The notes beneath the pieces were generated by a model. It made no database searches. It had not been told where the DNA came from and worked only from the letters and a program-made list of their open reading frames with translations. From positions 1 to 64,000 of the forward strand of contig ONDE01000007.1 of assembly GCA_900316515.1 (NCBI GenBank): a stretch of DNA of 64,000 nt, given 5' to 3'. Origin of the DNA: an uncultured Bacteroidales bacterium (lineage in GTDB: Bacteria; Bacteroidota; Bacteroidia; Bacteroidales; P3). Every line of letters begins with the position of its first letter. Position 1 is the stretch's first letter. A program made the position numbers and the translations under genes. Of the stretch, positions 16,591 through 25,397 are shown piece after piece.

Positions 16591-18300
16591 ATGGCAAACT
16601 ACTATACCGACCATCCTGAAATTGACTTCCACCTGAGCCATCCTCTGATGAAACGCCTGGTGGAACTGAAAGAAGACAGCTTCAAGGACGCCAAGGAGTT
16701 CGACTACGCCCCCGTAGACCACGAGGACGCCATTGAGAACTACCGCCGCATCCTCGACATCACTGGCGACGTGGCGGCCAACGTCATAGAGCCCAACTCG
16801 GAGAGCGTGGACCTTGAAGGTCCGCACCTCGAGAACGGCCGCATGATTTACGCCTCGAAGACCTTCGAGAACCTCGACGTCACCCGCAAGGCAGGCCTCT
16901 ACGGTGTCTCGATGCCACGCCGATACGGCGGACTGAACCTGCCCATGGTGGTGTTCTCGATGATGAGCGAGGTGATCAGCGCCAGCGACGCCGGCTTCCA
17001 GAACATCTGGAGCCTTCAGAGCTGCATCGACACCCTCTACGAGTTCGCCAGCGAGGAGCAGCGCCAGAAATACATACCGCGCATCTGCGCCGGCGAGACC
17101 ATGAGCATGGATCTTACCGAACCCGATGCCGGCAGCGACCTGCAGCGCGTGATGCTCAAGGCCACATACGACGAGAAAGAGAACTGCTGGCGCCTGAACG
17201 GCGTAAAGCGCTTCATAACCAACGGCGACTCGGACATTCACCTGGTCCTCGCCCGCTCGGAAGAGGGCACCAAGGACGGCCGCGGCCTGTCGATGTTCAT
17301 CTACGACAAGCGCAACGGCGGTGTCGACGTGCGCCACATAGAGCACAAGCTCGGCATCCACGGCAGCCCCACCTGCGAGCTGACCTACAAGAACGCCAAG
17401 GCCGAGCTCTGCGGCGACCGAAAACTGGGTCTCATCAAATACGTCATGGCCTTGATGAACGGTGCCCGCCTAGGCATCGCCGCCCAGAGTGTCGGCGTGG
17501 AACAGGAAGCTTACAACGAAGGCCTCGCCTACGCCCGCGAACGTGCCCAGTTCGGCGAGAAGATTATCAACTTCCCCGCCGTCTACGACATGCTGAGCCG
17601 CATGAAGGCCAAGCTCGACGCAGGCCGCTCGCTGCTCTACCAGACCGCCCGCTATGTGGACATATACAAGAGCCTCGAAGACATCGCCCGCTTCCGCAAG
17701 CTGGAGCCCGAAGAGCGCGCCGAGATGAAGCAGTTCAGCAAACTGGCCGATGCCTTCACGCCGCTGGCCAAGGGCATGAACTCGGAGTACGCTAGCCAGA
17801 ACGCCTACGACGCCATCAGCATACACGGTGGCTCGGGCTTCATCATGGAATACAAGAGCCAGCGCCTCTATCGCGACGCCCGCATCTTCAGCATCTACGA
17901 AGGTACCACGCAGCTGCAGGTTGTGGCAGCCATACGCTACGTCACCAACGGCACCTATCTGCAGGTCATCAAGGACATGATGCAGAGCGAGGTGAGCGAG
18001 GAGATGAAGCCACTGAAGGCTCGCATAGCCCCGCTGGTGGATCTCTACGAAAAGGCCGTGACCTATGTCAAAGAGCAGCAGAGCGAAGCCGTTCACGACT
18101 TCCTGGCACGTCGACTCTACGACATGACCACCGAAATCATCATGAGCCTCCTCATCATGGACGATGCCACACGCGCCCCCGAGCTGTTCAGCAAGAGCGC
18201 AAACGTATATGTTCGCATGACCGAGGAAGACGTGTGCGCCAAAGCCTACTACGTGATGCACTTCACCGAGGCCGACCTTGCAAGTTTTCGTGCAGAATGA
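16591..18300 (+). CDS. Acyl-CoA dehydrogenase
   Basis: 569 residues, longer than the 380-residue short/medium-chain enzymes because of an extra C-terminal helical region (about 470-565). Domain order is N-terminal helical, middle beta barrel (MDLTEPDAGSDLQ, about 172-184) and C-terminal helical with the catalytic-type glutamate in RIFSIYEGTTQLQ (about 432-444). It oxidises acyl-CoA to enoyl-CoA with FAD and hands electrons to the EtfAB encoded just upstream. Gene order etfB-etfA-acd recurs in Bacteroidetes. Substrate chain length is not deducible. Confidence 0.88.
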   Translation: MANYYTDHPEIDFHLSHPLMKRLVELKEDSFKDAKEFDYAPVDHEDAIENYRRILDITGDVAANVIEPNSESVDLEGPHLENGRMIYASKTFENLDVTRKAGLYGVSMPRRYGGLNLPMVVFSMMSEVISASDAGFQNIWSLQSCIDTLYEFASEEQRQKYIPRICAGETMSMDLTEPDAGSDLQRVMLKATYDEKENCWRLNGVKRFITNGDSDIHLVLARSEEGTKDGRGLSMFIYDKRNGGVDVRHIEHKLGIHGSPTCELTYKNAKAELCGDRKLGLIKYVMALMNGARLGIAAQSVGVEQEAYNEGLAYARERAQFGEKIINFPAVYDMLSRMKAKLDAGRSLLYQTARYVDIYKSLEDIARFRKLEPEERAEMKQFSKLADAFTPLAKGMNSEYASQNAYDAISIHGGSGFIMEYKSQRLYRDARIFSIYEGTTQLQVVAAIRYVTNGTYLQVIKDMMQSEVSEEMKPLKARIAPLVDLYEKAVTYVKEQQSEAVHDFLARRLYDMTTEIIMSLLIMDDATRAPELFSKSANVYVRMTEEDVCAKAYYVMHFTEADLASFRAE

Positions 18301-18325
18301 CTACTAACCCATAAATATCATAATC

Positions 18326-19324
18326 ATGAAAAAGTTATCAGTCTTGTGTTTGGCCCTAGCACTGTTCTTTGGTGCCCAGGCTCAGTTCGGCAACCTCGGC
18401 AACGCAGTTAGACGCGGAGTGGAGAAGAAAGTTGAACAGAAGGTCAAGAAGAAAGTCGAGAAAGAGGTGGACAAGGCTCTGGACAATGCCTTTGGCCTGA
18501 ACCAGCAGGAAGCCGCCACCCCACAGAACAGCAACAAGATTGCCACTGACGAGAACACTGGCGAGCCCAAGGAAGGCGCAGAAGGCAAGATACCCACCCC
18601 CGAGGAGGTGATGGCCACCGTCCCTGCCCTGCCCACTTACCAGAACATCGCCGAATATCTCTGCGAACAGAACCGCGAGAACCCGCGCACTCTGAAGATG
18701 CTTACCAACCCCACAATGCAGTTCATCACCCAGATGGGTGTGGCTGCCGCATCGGGCTACGTAGCAATGATGAGCCAGCCTGGCTCGGGCAACATCTACT
18801 ATTATGACAAACAGTTGCTCGAAGAGCTGGGAATCAACGAGGATGAGTACGAGAAAATGTCGGAGAAAGAGCAGCAGGAACTGGCATCGAAATATGCTGT
18901 AGAACTACAGGAGCGCTACATCCGCACCGCCGAGATGCTTGGCAACGACGCCGAATACCAGAAAATGCTCGAGAAATACAACGCCGTTGAAAAAGAAATA
19001 GAGGATCTCTACACCAAAGCCGAAGAGACCTGCGAAAACATTTGGCAAAAGAACTATTCTCTAAAGAAGCAGCCCACGGAGAACGACATGTGCAGCTACT
19101 ACGGCGAAGCAGTGCCCGTGTACTACAAGGCTATCACCGAAGCCATGAAGCTCCGCAAGAGCCGCCAGCTCGACATTGCCAAGAAGATTGACCTCTATGT
19201 ACAAGAGCTCGCCAATAAACGCCGCGGCGAGGTATATGCAGGCTTCTACAACCAGGGCGGTCTCTGCGCCACCTCGTATGTCGGCGATGCCGCTCGACTG
19301 ATGAGCATCCCCGACCCCCGTTGA
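18326..19324 (+). CDS. Secreted protein of unknown function
   Basis: 332 residues with a clear signal peptide (MKKLSVLCLALALFFGAQAQ), a Lys/Glu/Val-rich amphipathic helix (about 28-55), a low-complexity linker (about 60-95) and a mostly helical, Glu-rich domain (about 95-325) with coiled-coil propensity near 165-245. No family recognised. It stands 25 bases after the acyl-CoA dehydrogenase and 29 before the WG-repeat gene, possibly transcribed with either. Confidence 0.7.
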   Translation: MKKLSVLCLALALFFGAQAQFGNLGNAVRRGVEKKVEQKVKKKVEKEVDKALDNAFGLNQQEAATPQNSNKIATDENTGEPKEGAEGKIPTPEEVMATVPALPTYQNIAEYLCEQNRENPRTLKMLTNPTMQFITQMGVAAASGYVAMMSQPGSGNIYYYDKQLLEELGINEDEYEKMSEKEQQELASKYAVELQERYIRTAEMLGNDAEYQKMLEKYNAVEKEIEDLYTKAEETCENIWQKNYSLKKQPTENDMCSYYGEAVPVYYKAITEAMKLRKSRQLDIAKKIDLYVQELANKRRGEVYAGFYNQGGLCATSYVGDAARLMSIPDPR

Positions 19325-19353
19325 AAACAACACACAATAACACATAAAAGCAA

Positions 19354-20706
19354 ATGAAACGAATCACATTATTGCTCCTCACAGTGCTGCTGGCAGCGCC
19401 CGCCTTGCAGGCTCAGAAGCCTGTCTTCGAAAGTGCCATGCAGTTGTTCGGCTATAAGAACGACGACGGTACATGGCGTCTCATGCCCAAGTACCAGCGT
19501 GCGGGCGAGTTCGAAGGCAAGGTGAGGCGATGGGCCCCCGTAAAGGTCGACGACCGCTGGGGTTGCATTGATATTGATGGCAATATGGTGTGCCGCAACC
19601 TCTTCCCCTCCAAAGAGGTGGCAATGGAGGCCGGCCGCCAGTGGGAACAGATGACCGAACCCGGAAAGTGGGTCTACCCTGCCCGCAACGCCGCCGACGG
19701 CCGCTGGGGCTTTGTCGACTACTACGGCCGCTGGAAATACCAGCCCGTTTATCAAGCCGCCAAACCTCACCAAGGCCGCGACCCGAAGAGTTACGCTCCC
19801 GTCAAGAAGGACGACCGCTGGGGCTGCATCGACGGCCGTGGAGTGATGGTCATCAACAACATCTTCCATAGTGCCGAGCAGGCCGAGGAAGCCGGTGCCC
19901 AGTGGGCTATAGCCCGCAACTACTACACATGGCGCGTGCCTGTAACCAATCCCAACAACGGACTGTGGGGCTTTGTCGACTATCTCGGTCGCTGGGTTGT
20001 GCAACCCATCTACGAAGACCGTCTGCCTTTCGGTGAGGACAACAACTATCCCTACACTCAGGTGAAACACGAGGGACGCTGGGGCAACATAGACCGCAAC
20101 GGCAACGTTGTCACCACGCCAATCTTCTTCACCTCTGACGAGGCCATAGATGCCCTACGTCAGTTCGAACACGGCCGTGCCCTTGAGGACTGGCGCTATC
20201 CCGTGACCAACCCCGCCGACAACAAATGGGGCTGGGTTGACTGGAGCGGAGAATGGCGCATCAAGCCCAAGTATGAAGCTGCCACACGCTTCGCCAACGA
20301 CACAGGCCTCTTCGCCACCGCCAAACTCGACGGCTATTGGATGGTGGTCAGCGACACCGGCGACGACCTCAGCCGCAACGTCTTCACGCTCTCAAGCGAG
20401 GCATGGCTTGCCGGCAACGAGTGGGATACCCATCAGGAACTGGGCCACTGGCTCTACCCCATCAAGGATCCCAGCTCGGGCGCATGGGGATATGTCGACT
20501 ACCAGGGCATGTGGGTCATCAAGCCCACCCTCGAGGATGCCAAGCTGTTCACATTCGTGTGGAACGACCGCGTGGCTCCTGCCAAGATGGACGGCAAGTG
20601 GGGTTGCATCGACCATACAGGCCAGTTCGTGGTTAAAAACCAGTACAACACCTCGGCCGAAGCTCAGATTGCCGGCCGCCGCTGGGCGGAAGGACGCAAG
20701 TTCTGA
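19354..20706 (+). CDS. Secreted WG-repeat protein
   Basis: 450 residues: signal peptide (ends LQAQ) followed by eight clear WG repeats of the form RWGxIDxxGN or WGFVDYxGRW, plus a degenerate ninth (YWMVVSDTGD near residue 330). The units alternate two flavours, WGCID and WGFVDY, spaced about 45-50 residues apart, suggesting duplication of a two-unit block. WG repeats are common in Bacteroidetes exported proteins and their role is not established. Confidence 0.8.
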   Translation: MKRITLLLLTVLLAAPALQAQKPVFESAMQLFGYKNDDGTWRLMPKYQRAGEFEGKVRRWAPVKVDDRWGCIDIDGNMVCRNLFPSKEVAMEAGRQWEQMTEPGKWVYPARNAADGRWGFVDYYGRWKYQPVYQAAKPHQGRDPKSYAPVKKDDRWGCIDGRGVMVINNIFHSAEQAEEAGAQWAIARNYYTWRVPVTNPNNGLWGFVDYLGRWVVQPIYEDRLPFGEDNNYPYTQVKHEGRWGNIDRNGNVVTTPIFFTSDEAIDALRQFEHGRALEDWRYPVTNPADNKWGWVDWSGEWRIKPKYEAATRFANDTGLFATAKLDGYWMVVSDTGDDLSRNVFTLSSEAWLAGNEWDTHQELGHWLYPIKDPSSGAWGYVDYQGMWVIKPTLEDAKLFTFVWNDRVAPAKMDGKWGCIDHTGQFVVKNQYNTSAEAQIAGRRWAEGRKF

Positions 20707-20710
20707 TTCA

Positions 20711-20750
20711 AGTAGTTAAGTAGACAGTAGTTAAGTAGTTAAGACAATAC
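20711..20750 (+). repeat. Half copy (D) of the AGTTAAG palindromic element
   Basis: 40 bases that match the reverse complement of 37390-37429 with a single difference (A versus G). Fills the 48-base gap before pyrC. Confidence 0.85.
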
Positions 20751-20754
20751 CATC

Positions 20755-22131
20755 TTGAAGACTTTGATTCATAATGCGACCATCGTCAACGAGGGTCGCA
20801 TTTTTAATGGTTCAGTATTGATCGACGGCGACCGCATCGCCGACATCTTTGAAGGCGAAGCACCAACATGCGAGCACGTGGTCGACGCAACTGGCATGAT
20901 ACTCATGCCGGGTGTCATTGATACACATGTACATTTCCGCGACGGAGGCCAGTCCGAGAACCCGGCCGGCACATTCTACAGCGAGAGCCGTGCCGCACGT
21001 GCCGGCGGCGTGACATCGGTCGTCGACATGCCCAACACCAAGCCGCAGACCACCACCCTAGAAACCCTAGAGGCCAAGGAGGTCCTCGCCGAGCGCGACA
21101 GCGCCGTGAACTACGGATTCATGCTCGGCGCCACCAACGAAAACATCGACACCCTGCTGTCCCTCGAGCCCACGCGCTACGCCGCCATCAAGCTCTTCCT
21201 CGGCTCCAGCACGGGCAACATGCTCGTCAACGACCCCGACCAGCTCGACCACCTCTTCCGCGATGCCCGCAAACTCATCGTGGCCCACTGCGAAGAGGAA
21301 GCCGTGGTGCAGGCAAACATGCACAACTTCAAGCTCGAGCACCAAGGCCGCCCCACCGAGACGGCCGCCCTGCACCCGCAGATTCGCAACACCGAGGCCT
21401 GCTTCCTCTCGTCCTACAAAGCCATCGAGCGCGCCCGCCGCTACGGCACACGCTTCCACGTGGCCCATATCAGCACTGCCACAGAACTGAGCCTGCTCTC
21501 CAATTTCGACCTCGACAAGAAGAACATCACCGCCGAGGTGACGCCCAACCACCTGTGGTTCGACGACCGCGACTACGCCGAACTGGGCAACCTCATCAAG
21601 TGCAACCCCGCCATCAAGAGCAACGACGACCGACTGGCCCTCTGGGCAGGACTCGAGGACGACCTCATCGACACCATCGCCACCGACCATGCCCCCCACC
21701 CTCTCGAGGCCAAACAGCGCCCCTATTTCGACGCTCCAAGCGGCATCCCCAGCATACAGCATTCGCTGCAGATGATGCTCGAGCCGGCATTCGCCGGCTC
21801 AGTGGATAGTGGGGAGTGTGTAGTGGATAGCACTCGTGGTCTAATGCTACCCACTACCCACTATCCACTACCCACTATTGTTAGCAAGATGTGTCACAAC
21901 CCTGCCCTGCTCTTCGGCATCCGTGAGCGTGGTTTTATCCGCAAGGGCTACAAGGCCGACCTGGTGCTTGTGCGTCCTGGCGTGGAGAGCAAAGTTACCA
22001 AGGAGAGTCTGCTCTACAAATGTGGATGGAGTCCACTGGAAGGCCAAACATTCCACACGCGCATCGAGCATGTGTGGGTAAATGGCGACGACACCGGCAG
22101 CGGCGCCGAAGCGCTACAGTTCAGCAAATAA
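20755..22131 (+). CDS. pyrC: Dihydroorotase, with an in-frame palindromic insertion
   Basis: 458 residues, cyclic amidohydrolase fold. Metal ligands are visible: DTHVHFRDGG (HxH, about 60), AIKLFLGSS (carboxylated Lys, about 145), AHCEEE, HVAHIST and TDHAPHPLEAK (about 311). It closes carbamoyl-aspartate to dihydroorotate in pyrimidine synthesis. Start is TTG 20755; no better ATG exists before the first conserved strand. Between IQHSLQMMLEP and VSKMCHNPALLFG the sequence is replaced or extended by residues encoded by two adjacent palindromes (21781-21800 and 21801-21880). Metal-site residues are untouched, so activity is likely. Confidence 0.88.
   Translation: MKTLIHNATIVNEGRIFNGSVLIDGDRIADIFEGEAPTCEHVVDATGMILMPGVIDTHVHFRDGGQSENPAGTFYSESRAARAGGVTSVVDMPNTKPQTTTLETLEAKEVLAERDSAVNYGFMLGATNENIDTLLSLEPTRYAAIKLFLGSSTGNMLVNDPDQLDHLFRDARKLIVAHCEEEAVVQANMHNFKLEHQGRPTETAALHPQIRNTEACFLSSYKAIERARRYGTRFHVAHISTATELSLLSNFDLDKKNITAEVTPNHLWFDDRDYAELGNLIKCNPAIKSNDDRLALWAGLEDDLIDTIATDHAPHPLEAKQRPYFDAPSGIPSIQHSLQMMLEPAFAGSVDSGECVVDSTRGLMLPTTHYPLPTIVSKMCHNPALLFGIRERGFIRKGYKADLVLVRPGVESKVTKESLLYKCGWSPLEGQTFHTRIEHVWVNGDDTGSGAEALQFSK
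21781..21800 (+). repeat. Perfect short hairpin inside pyrC
   Basis: GAGCCGGC, loop ATTC, GCCGGCTC. Immediately abuts the 7-bp word palindrome. Confidence 0.75.
21801..21880 (+). repeat. 7-bp word palindrome inside the pyrC coding frame
   Basis: Left arm AGTGGAT, AGTGGGG, AGTGTGT, AGTGGAT (21801-21828); right arm ACTACCC, ACTATCC, ACTACCC, ACTATTG (21853-21880), the complementary class. Read in frame it encodes VDSGECVVDSTRG...LPTTHYPLPTI. Confidence 0.85.
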
Positions 22132-22325
22132 AGTCCTGTAATGGCGACAGAAATTAGCCGTGGGGGTAACCCACGGAAATAGACCGCAATAATATTCCGA
22201 GCCCCGTAGGGGCGACACTTTGACGATTGTTTGTGCCGCCCCTACGGGGCTCGGTTTTTCGGGTGGACCTCTTGCCTACCGTGGGCTTTCGCCCACGGCT
22301 AATTAATATCGTCCCTACAGGACTT
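22131..22325 (+). repeat. Nested REP-like palindrome after pyrC, inner stem a likely terminator
   Basis: Outer arms AAGTCCTGTA...AAATTAGCCGTGGG (from 22131) and CCCACGGCTAATT...TACAGGACTT (to 22325). Inner 22-bp stem 22197-22218 with 22233-22254 (CGAGCCCCGTAGGGGCGAC type) followed by TTTTT, a good forward terminator. The GCCGTGGGC motif recurs at 22336 and 27026. Confidence 0.8.
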
Positions 22326-22331
22326 AAGACT

Positions 22332-22366
22332 AAAAGAGCCGTAGGCAATCGCCCACGGCTCTTTTT
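22332..22366. terminator. Bidirectional terminator between convergent genes
   Basis: AAAAGAGCCGTAGGC, loop AATC, then the complementary arm ending GGCTCTTTTT. A-rich on one side and T-rich on the other, between pyrC (+) and the beta-barrel gene (-). Confidence 0.75.
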
Positions 22367-22388
22367 CTATCATCCCAATGGGACTCAA

Positions 22389-23048
22389 TTAAAGGCTGAA
22401 GCCAAGGCCGACAAACCAGTTGCTGGCCTTCAGTTTGGTATTGTCAGCATCGGTCAGGTTCAGGAAGCCCATGTTGTAGCCACCGAACAGACGGAAAGCA
22501 TTGTACTGAACATTGACACCAACGGTACCGCTGATGTCGAATTTCTTGCGGTCGCTGTTGTCGCCATACCAGTCAGTGTCGCCCTCGGTATCACCAGTGA
22601 AGCCAACCAAATTGCCACTATATTTGAAGTGGGTGTTGCCAGCAAGTGCAAAACTGAAGGTGGGGCCAAGAAATACCGAAATCTTCAGGTCATCGGTGAG
22701 TTTGAGACCATAATTGAACAGGACGGGGACATCTATCAGGCTCTGGGTATGGCTGTACTCAGCAGTTGCACTGACTAAACCAAGAAGGCTGACGGTCTCT
22801 TCATCGCTGCCAAAGTTCTGACGGTAGTTGGCACCAAGGCTCACACCGAGGTCACCAGTGAGGTTGATGTTGTAGTTCACGCCAGCGAAGAAGCCGTTAA
22901 GGTTCATGCTGCTGGTGGTGCTGGTGCTACCACTGGTGACGGTGGTTTTGTAGGTCTGAGGGGCAAAACCCACGTTGATACCCAGCTGAGCGCTGGCCAT
23001 TCCTGCGAACAGCACGGTGGCTGCTAAAATTGCAAATACTTTTTTCAT
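22389..23048 (-). CDS. Outer-membrane beta-barrel protein (porin-like, OMP_b-brl type)
   Basis: 219 residues: signal peptide (ends GMASAQ) and alternating hydrophobic/polar strands ending with LKASNWFVGLGFSL, an aromatic-terminated last strand as recognised by the BAM machinery. Typical of the small eight-stranded outer membrane beta-barrel families of Bacteroidetes (PF13568-like). Function unknown. It follows the acyl-CoA synthetase gene by 33 bases on the same strand. Confidence 0.75.
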   Translation of the reverse strand: MKKVFAILAATVLFAGMASAQLGINVGFAPQTYKTTVTSGSTSTTSSMNLNGFFAGVNYNINLTGDLGVSLGANYRQNFGSDEETVSLLGLVSATAEYSHTQSLIDVPVLFNYGLKLTDDLKISVFLGPTFSFALAGNTHFKYSGNLVGFTGDTEGDTDWYGDNSDRKKFDISGTVGVNVQYNAFRLFGGYNMGFLNLTDADNTKLKASNWFVGLGFSL

Positions 23049-23081
23049 GTTGTTTTACTATTTAGTTAATAATAAGGTTTC

Positions 23082-25154
23082 TTATTTCTCCAGGCGGATA
23101 CGAGCGTCGACGGCGGTGACGTAGCGCGGGTTGCCCAGCAGCGGGTTGAGGTCCATCTCGGCAATCTCGGGAGCTGCCTGCACCAATGCGCTGACGCGGG
23201 CCACCTGGTCGGCATAGAGGTCGATGTTGACACCTTCCTGGCCACGCACACCTTCGAGAATCTTGTAGCCCTTCAGCTGGCGGAGCATATCCTTGGCCTC
23301 GGCGGCGGTGATGGGAGCCAGGGCGCTCTGCACATCCTTCAACACCTCGATGAAGATACCGCCCAATCCGAAGAATATCTGATGGCCGAACTTCTCGTCG
23401 CGGATGGCTCCGATGTAGACGTCAAGACCGTCGAGCATGGGGTACATCTCCACAGCGTAGGTCTCGGGAATGACGATAAGACGGTCGAACTCCTTGGCCA
23501 CAGTCTCGAGGTCCTTGACGCCGAGGGTCACGCCGCCCACGTCGCTCTTGTGCAGCGGGCCGACGACCTTCATCACGAGGGGCACATCCTTCGAGCAGCC
23601 CACCTCCTTGGCGAAGGCCAGGGCGTCCTCTTTCTTGCTCACCTCGACGCTCTTCTTGCGGCTGATGCCAGCGGCGTCCAGAAGCTCGTTGTAGTCGCTG
23701 ATTTCCATATAGCCGTCCTTGCAGCGGTCGATGGTCTTGCGGATGCGGGCCACGTCGATCTTGGGCTGCTCCACGTTCTCGGGCTGCGGCTTGGGAGTAT
23801 GGTATACCTTGCAGATGGCATTGCCGAGCACGCACTCCTCGGGGAAGTTGATGTTGCCCTTGGCAATGAAGTCTTCAATCTCTTCCTTGACGTTGATGAT
23901 GCTGGGCAGCACGGGGAAGATGGGCTTCTTGCAGGTGCGCATCTTCTGGTCGAGCAGGTCGTAGACCTCCTTGTTGCTGAACAGTCCGGGCGAGCCGAAG
24001 ATAACCACCGAGAAGTCGATGTCGGTGTATTCGTTCTCGACGGTGTCGAGGATATAGCCAAGCTGCTCGGCGGTGCCGGTAGCCAGGAAGTCGATGGGGT
24101 TGCCCACCGAGGAGCCTCCGAAGAGCTTCTCCAACAGGGCGGGGCTGGCGGGGTGTTCCTTCAGCGAGGGCACCTCCATGCCGCCGTTGCTCAGCACGTC
24201 GGTGAGCATCACAGCAGGACCGCCGGCGTGGGTGATTACGGCGCAGCGCTTGCCTTTCAGTTCGGGATACATGAAGACACCGCACACGGTGGTCAGCTCC
24301 TGACGGTTCTGGCAACGCACGATACCGGCCTTGCGGAACAGGGCGTCGACGGCGGCGTCGTTGGTGGCCAGGGCGCCAGTGTGGCTGCTGGCAGCACGGC
24401 TACCGGCGGCCGAACCGCCGCTCTTGATGGCGGCAATGTGGCAGCCTTTGTTGATAAGGCTGCGGCTGTGCTTCAGCAGACGCTGCGGGTCGCCAATCTT
24501 CTCCATATAGAGCATGATGACGTGGCTCGACTTCACGGGGTCGAAGGTCTCGTCGAGGTGTTCCAGAACGTCCTCGATACCCAACTGGGCGCTGTTACCA
24601 ACAGCCCACACGCTATTGAACTTAAGGCCGTTGCTCATGCCGTACTCTTTGATGAACACGGCGGTGGCACCGCTGCCGGTGATGAAATCCACACCCTTGG
24701 GATCCAGCGGAGGAATGGGGGTGTCGAAACAGCCGGCATAGTTCACGTTGAGGAAGCCGGTGCAGTTGGGGCCGATGAGCGAACCGCCGACCGAGTTGAT
24801 GGTATCGACGATGTGCTTCTCGATTTCAGCACCCTCATGGCTCTCCTCCGAGAAACCGGCGCTGACGATGATGAAGCCCTTGCAGCCTTTTTCCTTGGCC
24901 AGCACGTCGACCGTCTGGGCGCAGAACTTGGCGGCGATGCAAAGGATGGCGCAATCGACCTGCGGCAGGTCGTCGACCTTGGCATAGCACTTCACGCCCT
25001 GCACCTCGGTCTCCTTGGGGTTCACGGCATAGACCTGGCCCTTGAAGGGACTCTCCAAGAGGTTCTTCAGCGACTTGCCGCCGGGTTTATGGACATCGGA
25101 CGAAGCACCGCAGATGACGATGCTACGGGGATTGAGTAGTTCTTTTGCTATCAT
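23082..25154 (-). CDS. ADP-forming acetyl/acyl-CoA synthetase (fused alpha-beta)
   Basis: 690 residues from the ATG of MIAKELLNPRSIVICGASSD; the longer open frame to 25268 adds 38 residues with no homologous look. Domains: CoA-binding Rossmann (1-130), ligase/flavodoxin-like domains (145-440) holding the phosphohistidine motif SHTGALATND, and ATP-grasp (about 480-690; VMKVVGPLHKSDVGGV, FFGLGGIFIEV, MDLNPLL). The enzyme makes ATP from acyl-CoA hydrolysis, or the reverse, with ADP and phosphate. It fits a fermentative cell with Etf-linked acyl-CoA metabolism nearby. Confidence 0.88.
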   Translation of the reverse strand: MIAKELLNPRSIVICGASSDVHKPGGKSLKNLLESPFKGQVYAVNPKETEVQGVKCYAKVDDLPQVDCAILCIAAKFCAQTVDVLAKEKGCKGFIIVSAGFSEESHEGAEIEKHIVDTINSVGGSLIGPNCTGFLNVNYAGCFDTPIPPLDPKGVDFITGSGATAVFIKEYGMSNGLKFNSVWAVGNSAQLGIEDVLEHLDETFDPVKSSHVIMLYMEKIGDPQRLLKHSRSLINKGCHIAAIKSGGSAAGSRAASSHTGALATNDAAVDALFRKAGIVRCQNRQELTTVCGVFMYPELKGKRCAVITHAGGPAVMLTDVLSNGGMEVPSLKEHPASPALLEKLFGGSSVGNPIDFLATGTAEQLGYILDTVENEYTDIDFSVVIFGSPGLFSNKEVYDLLDQKMRTCKKPIFPVLPSIINVKEEIEDFIAKGNINFPEECVLGNAICKVYHTPKPQPENVEQPKIDVARIRKTIDRCKDGYMEISDYNELLDAAGISRKKSVEVSKKEDALAFAKEVGCSKDVPLVMKVVGPLHKSDVGGVTLGVKDLETVAKEFDRLIVIPETYAVEMYPMLDGLDVYIGAIRDEKFGHQIFFGLGGIFIEVLKDVQSALAPITAAEAKDMLRQLKGYKILEGVRGQEGVNIDLYADQVARVSALVQAAPEIAEMDLNPLLGNPRYVTAVDARIRLEK

Positions 25155-25288
25155 ATCTTTACTTTTATGTTTTTTTACATTAATATGCTTATAACGCCAA
25201 AAGCATATATTTATTGTTGCATTATTAAAAATCATAAAAAAAGACCCAAACGCCCCATAAACGTCCATTGATTTTCAATAGATTCCCA

Positions 25289-25341
25289 GTTGTTCTTCAG
25301 CCGTTCTTCAGTCATTCACTGAAGAACGGCTGAAAAACAAC
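25289..25341. repeat. Long hairpin in the spacer between acyl-CoA synthetase and the GNAT-HD gene
   Basis: A 23-base arm (25289-25311) and its near-perfect complement (25319-25341, one mismatch) around a 7-base loop TCATTCA. Each arm contains two GTTCTTCAG-type words. The rest of the 243-base spacer shows no gene. Confidence 0.85.
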
Positions 25342-25397
25342 CGAAAAACCAGGGGTGCTGATGGCAATATAAAAGCACCTTATACGTTATTTTATAC

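Noticed and set aside
25155..25268. 38-residue N-terminal extension of the acyl-CoA synthetase
   Set aside because: AT-rich leader DNA with no similarity to the CoA-binding domain start; ATG 25154 begins the conserved domain.
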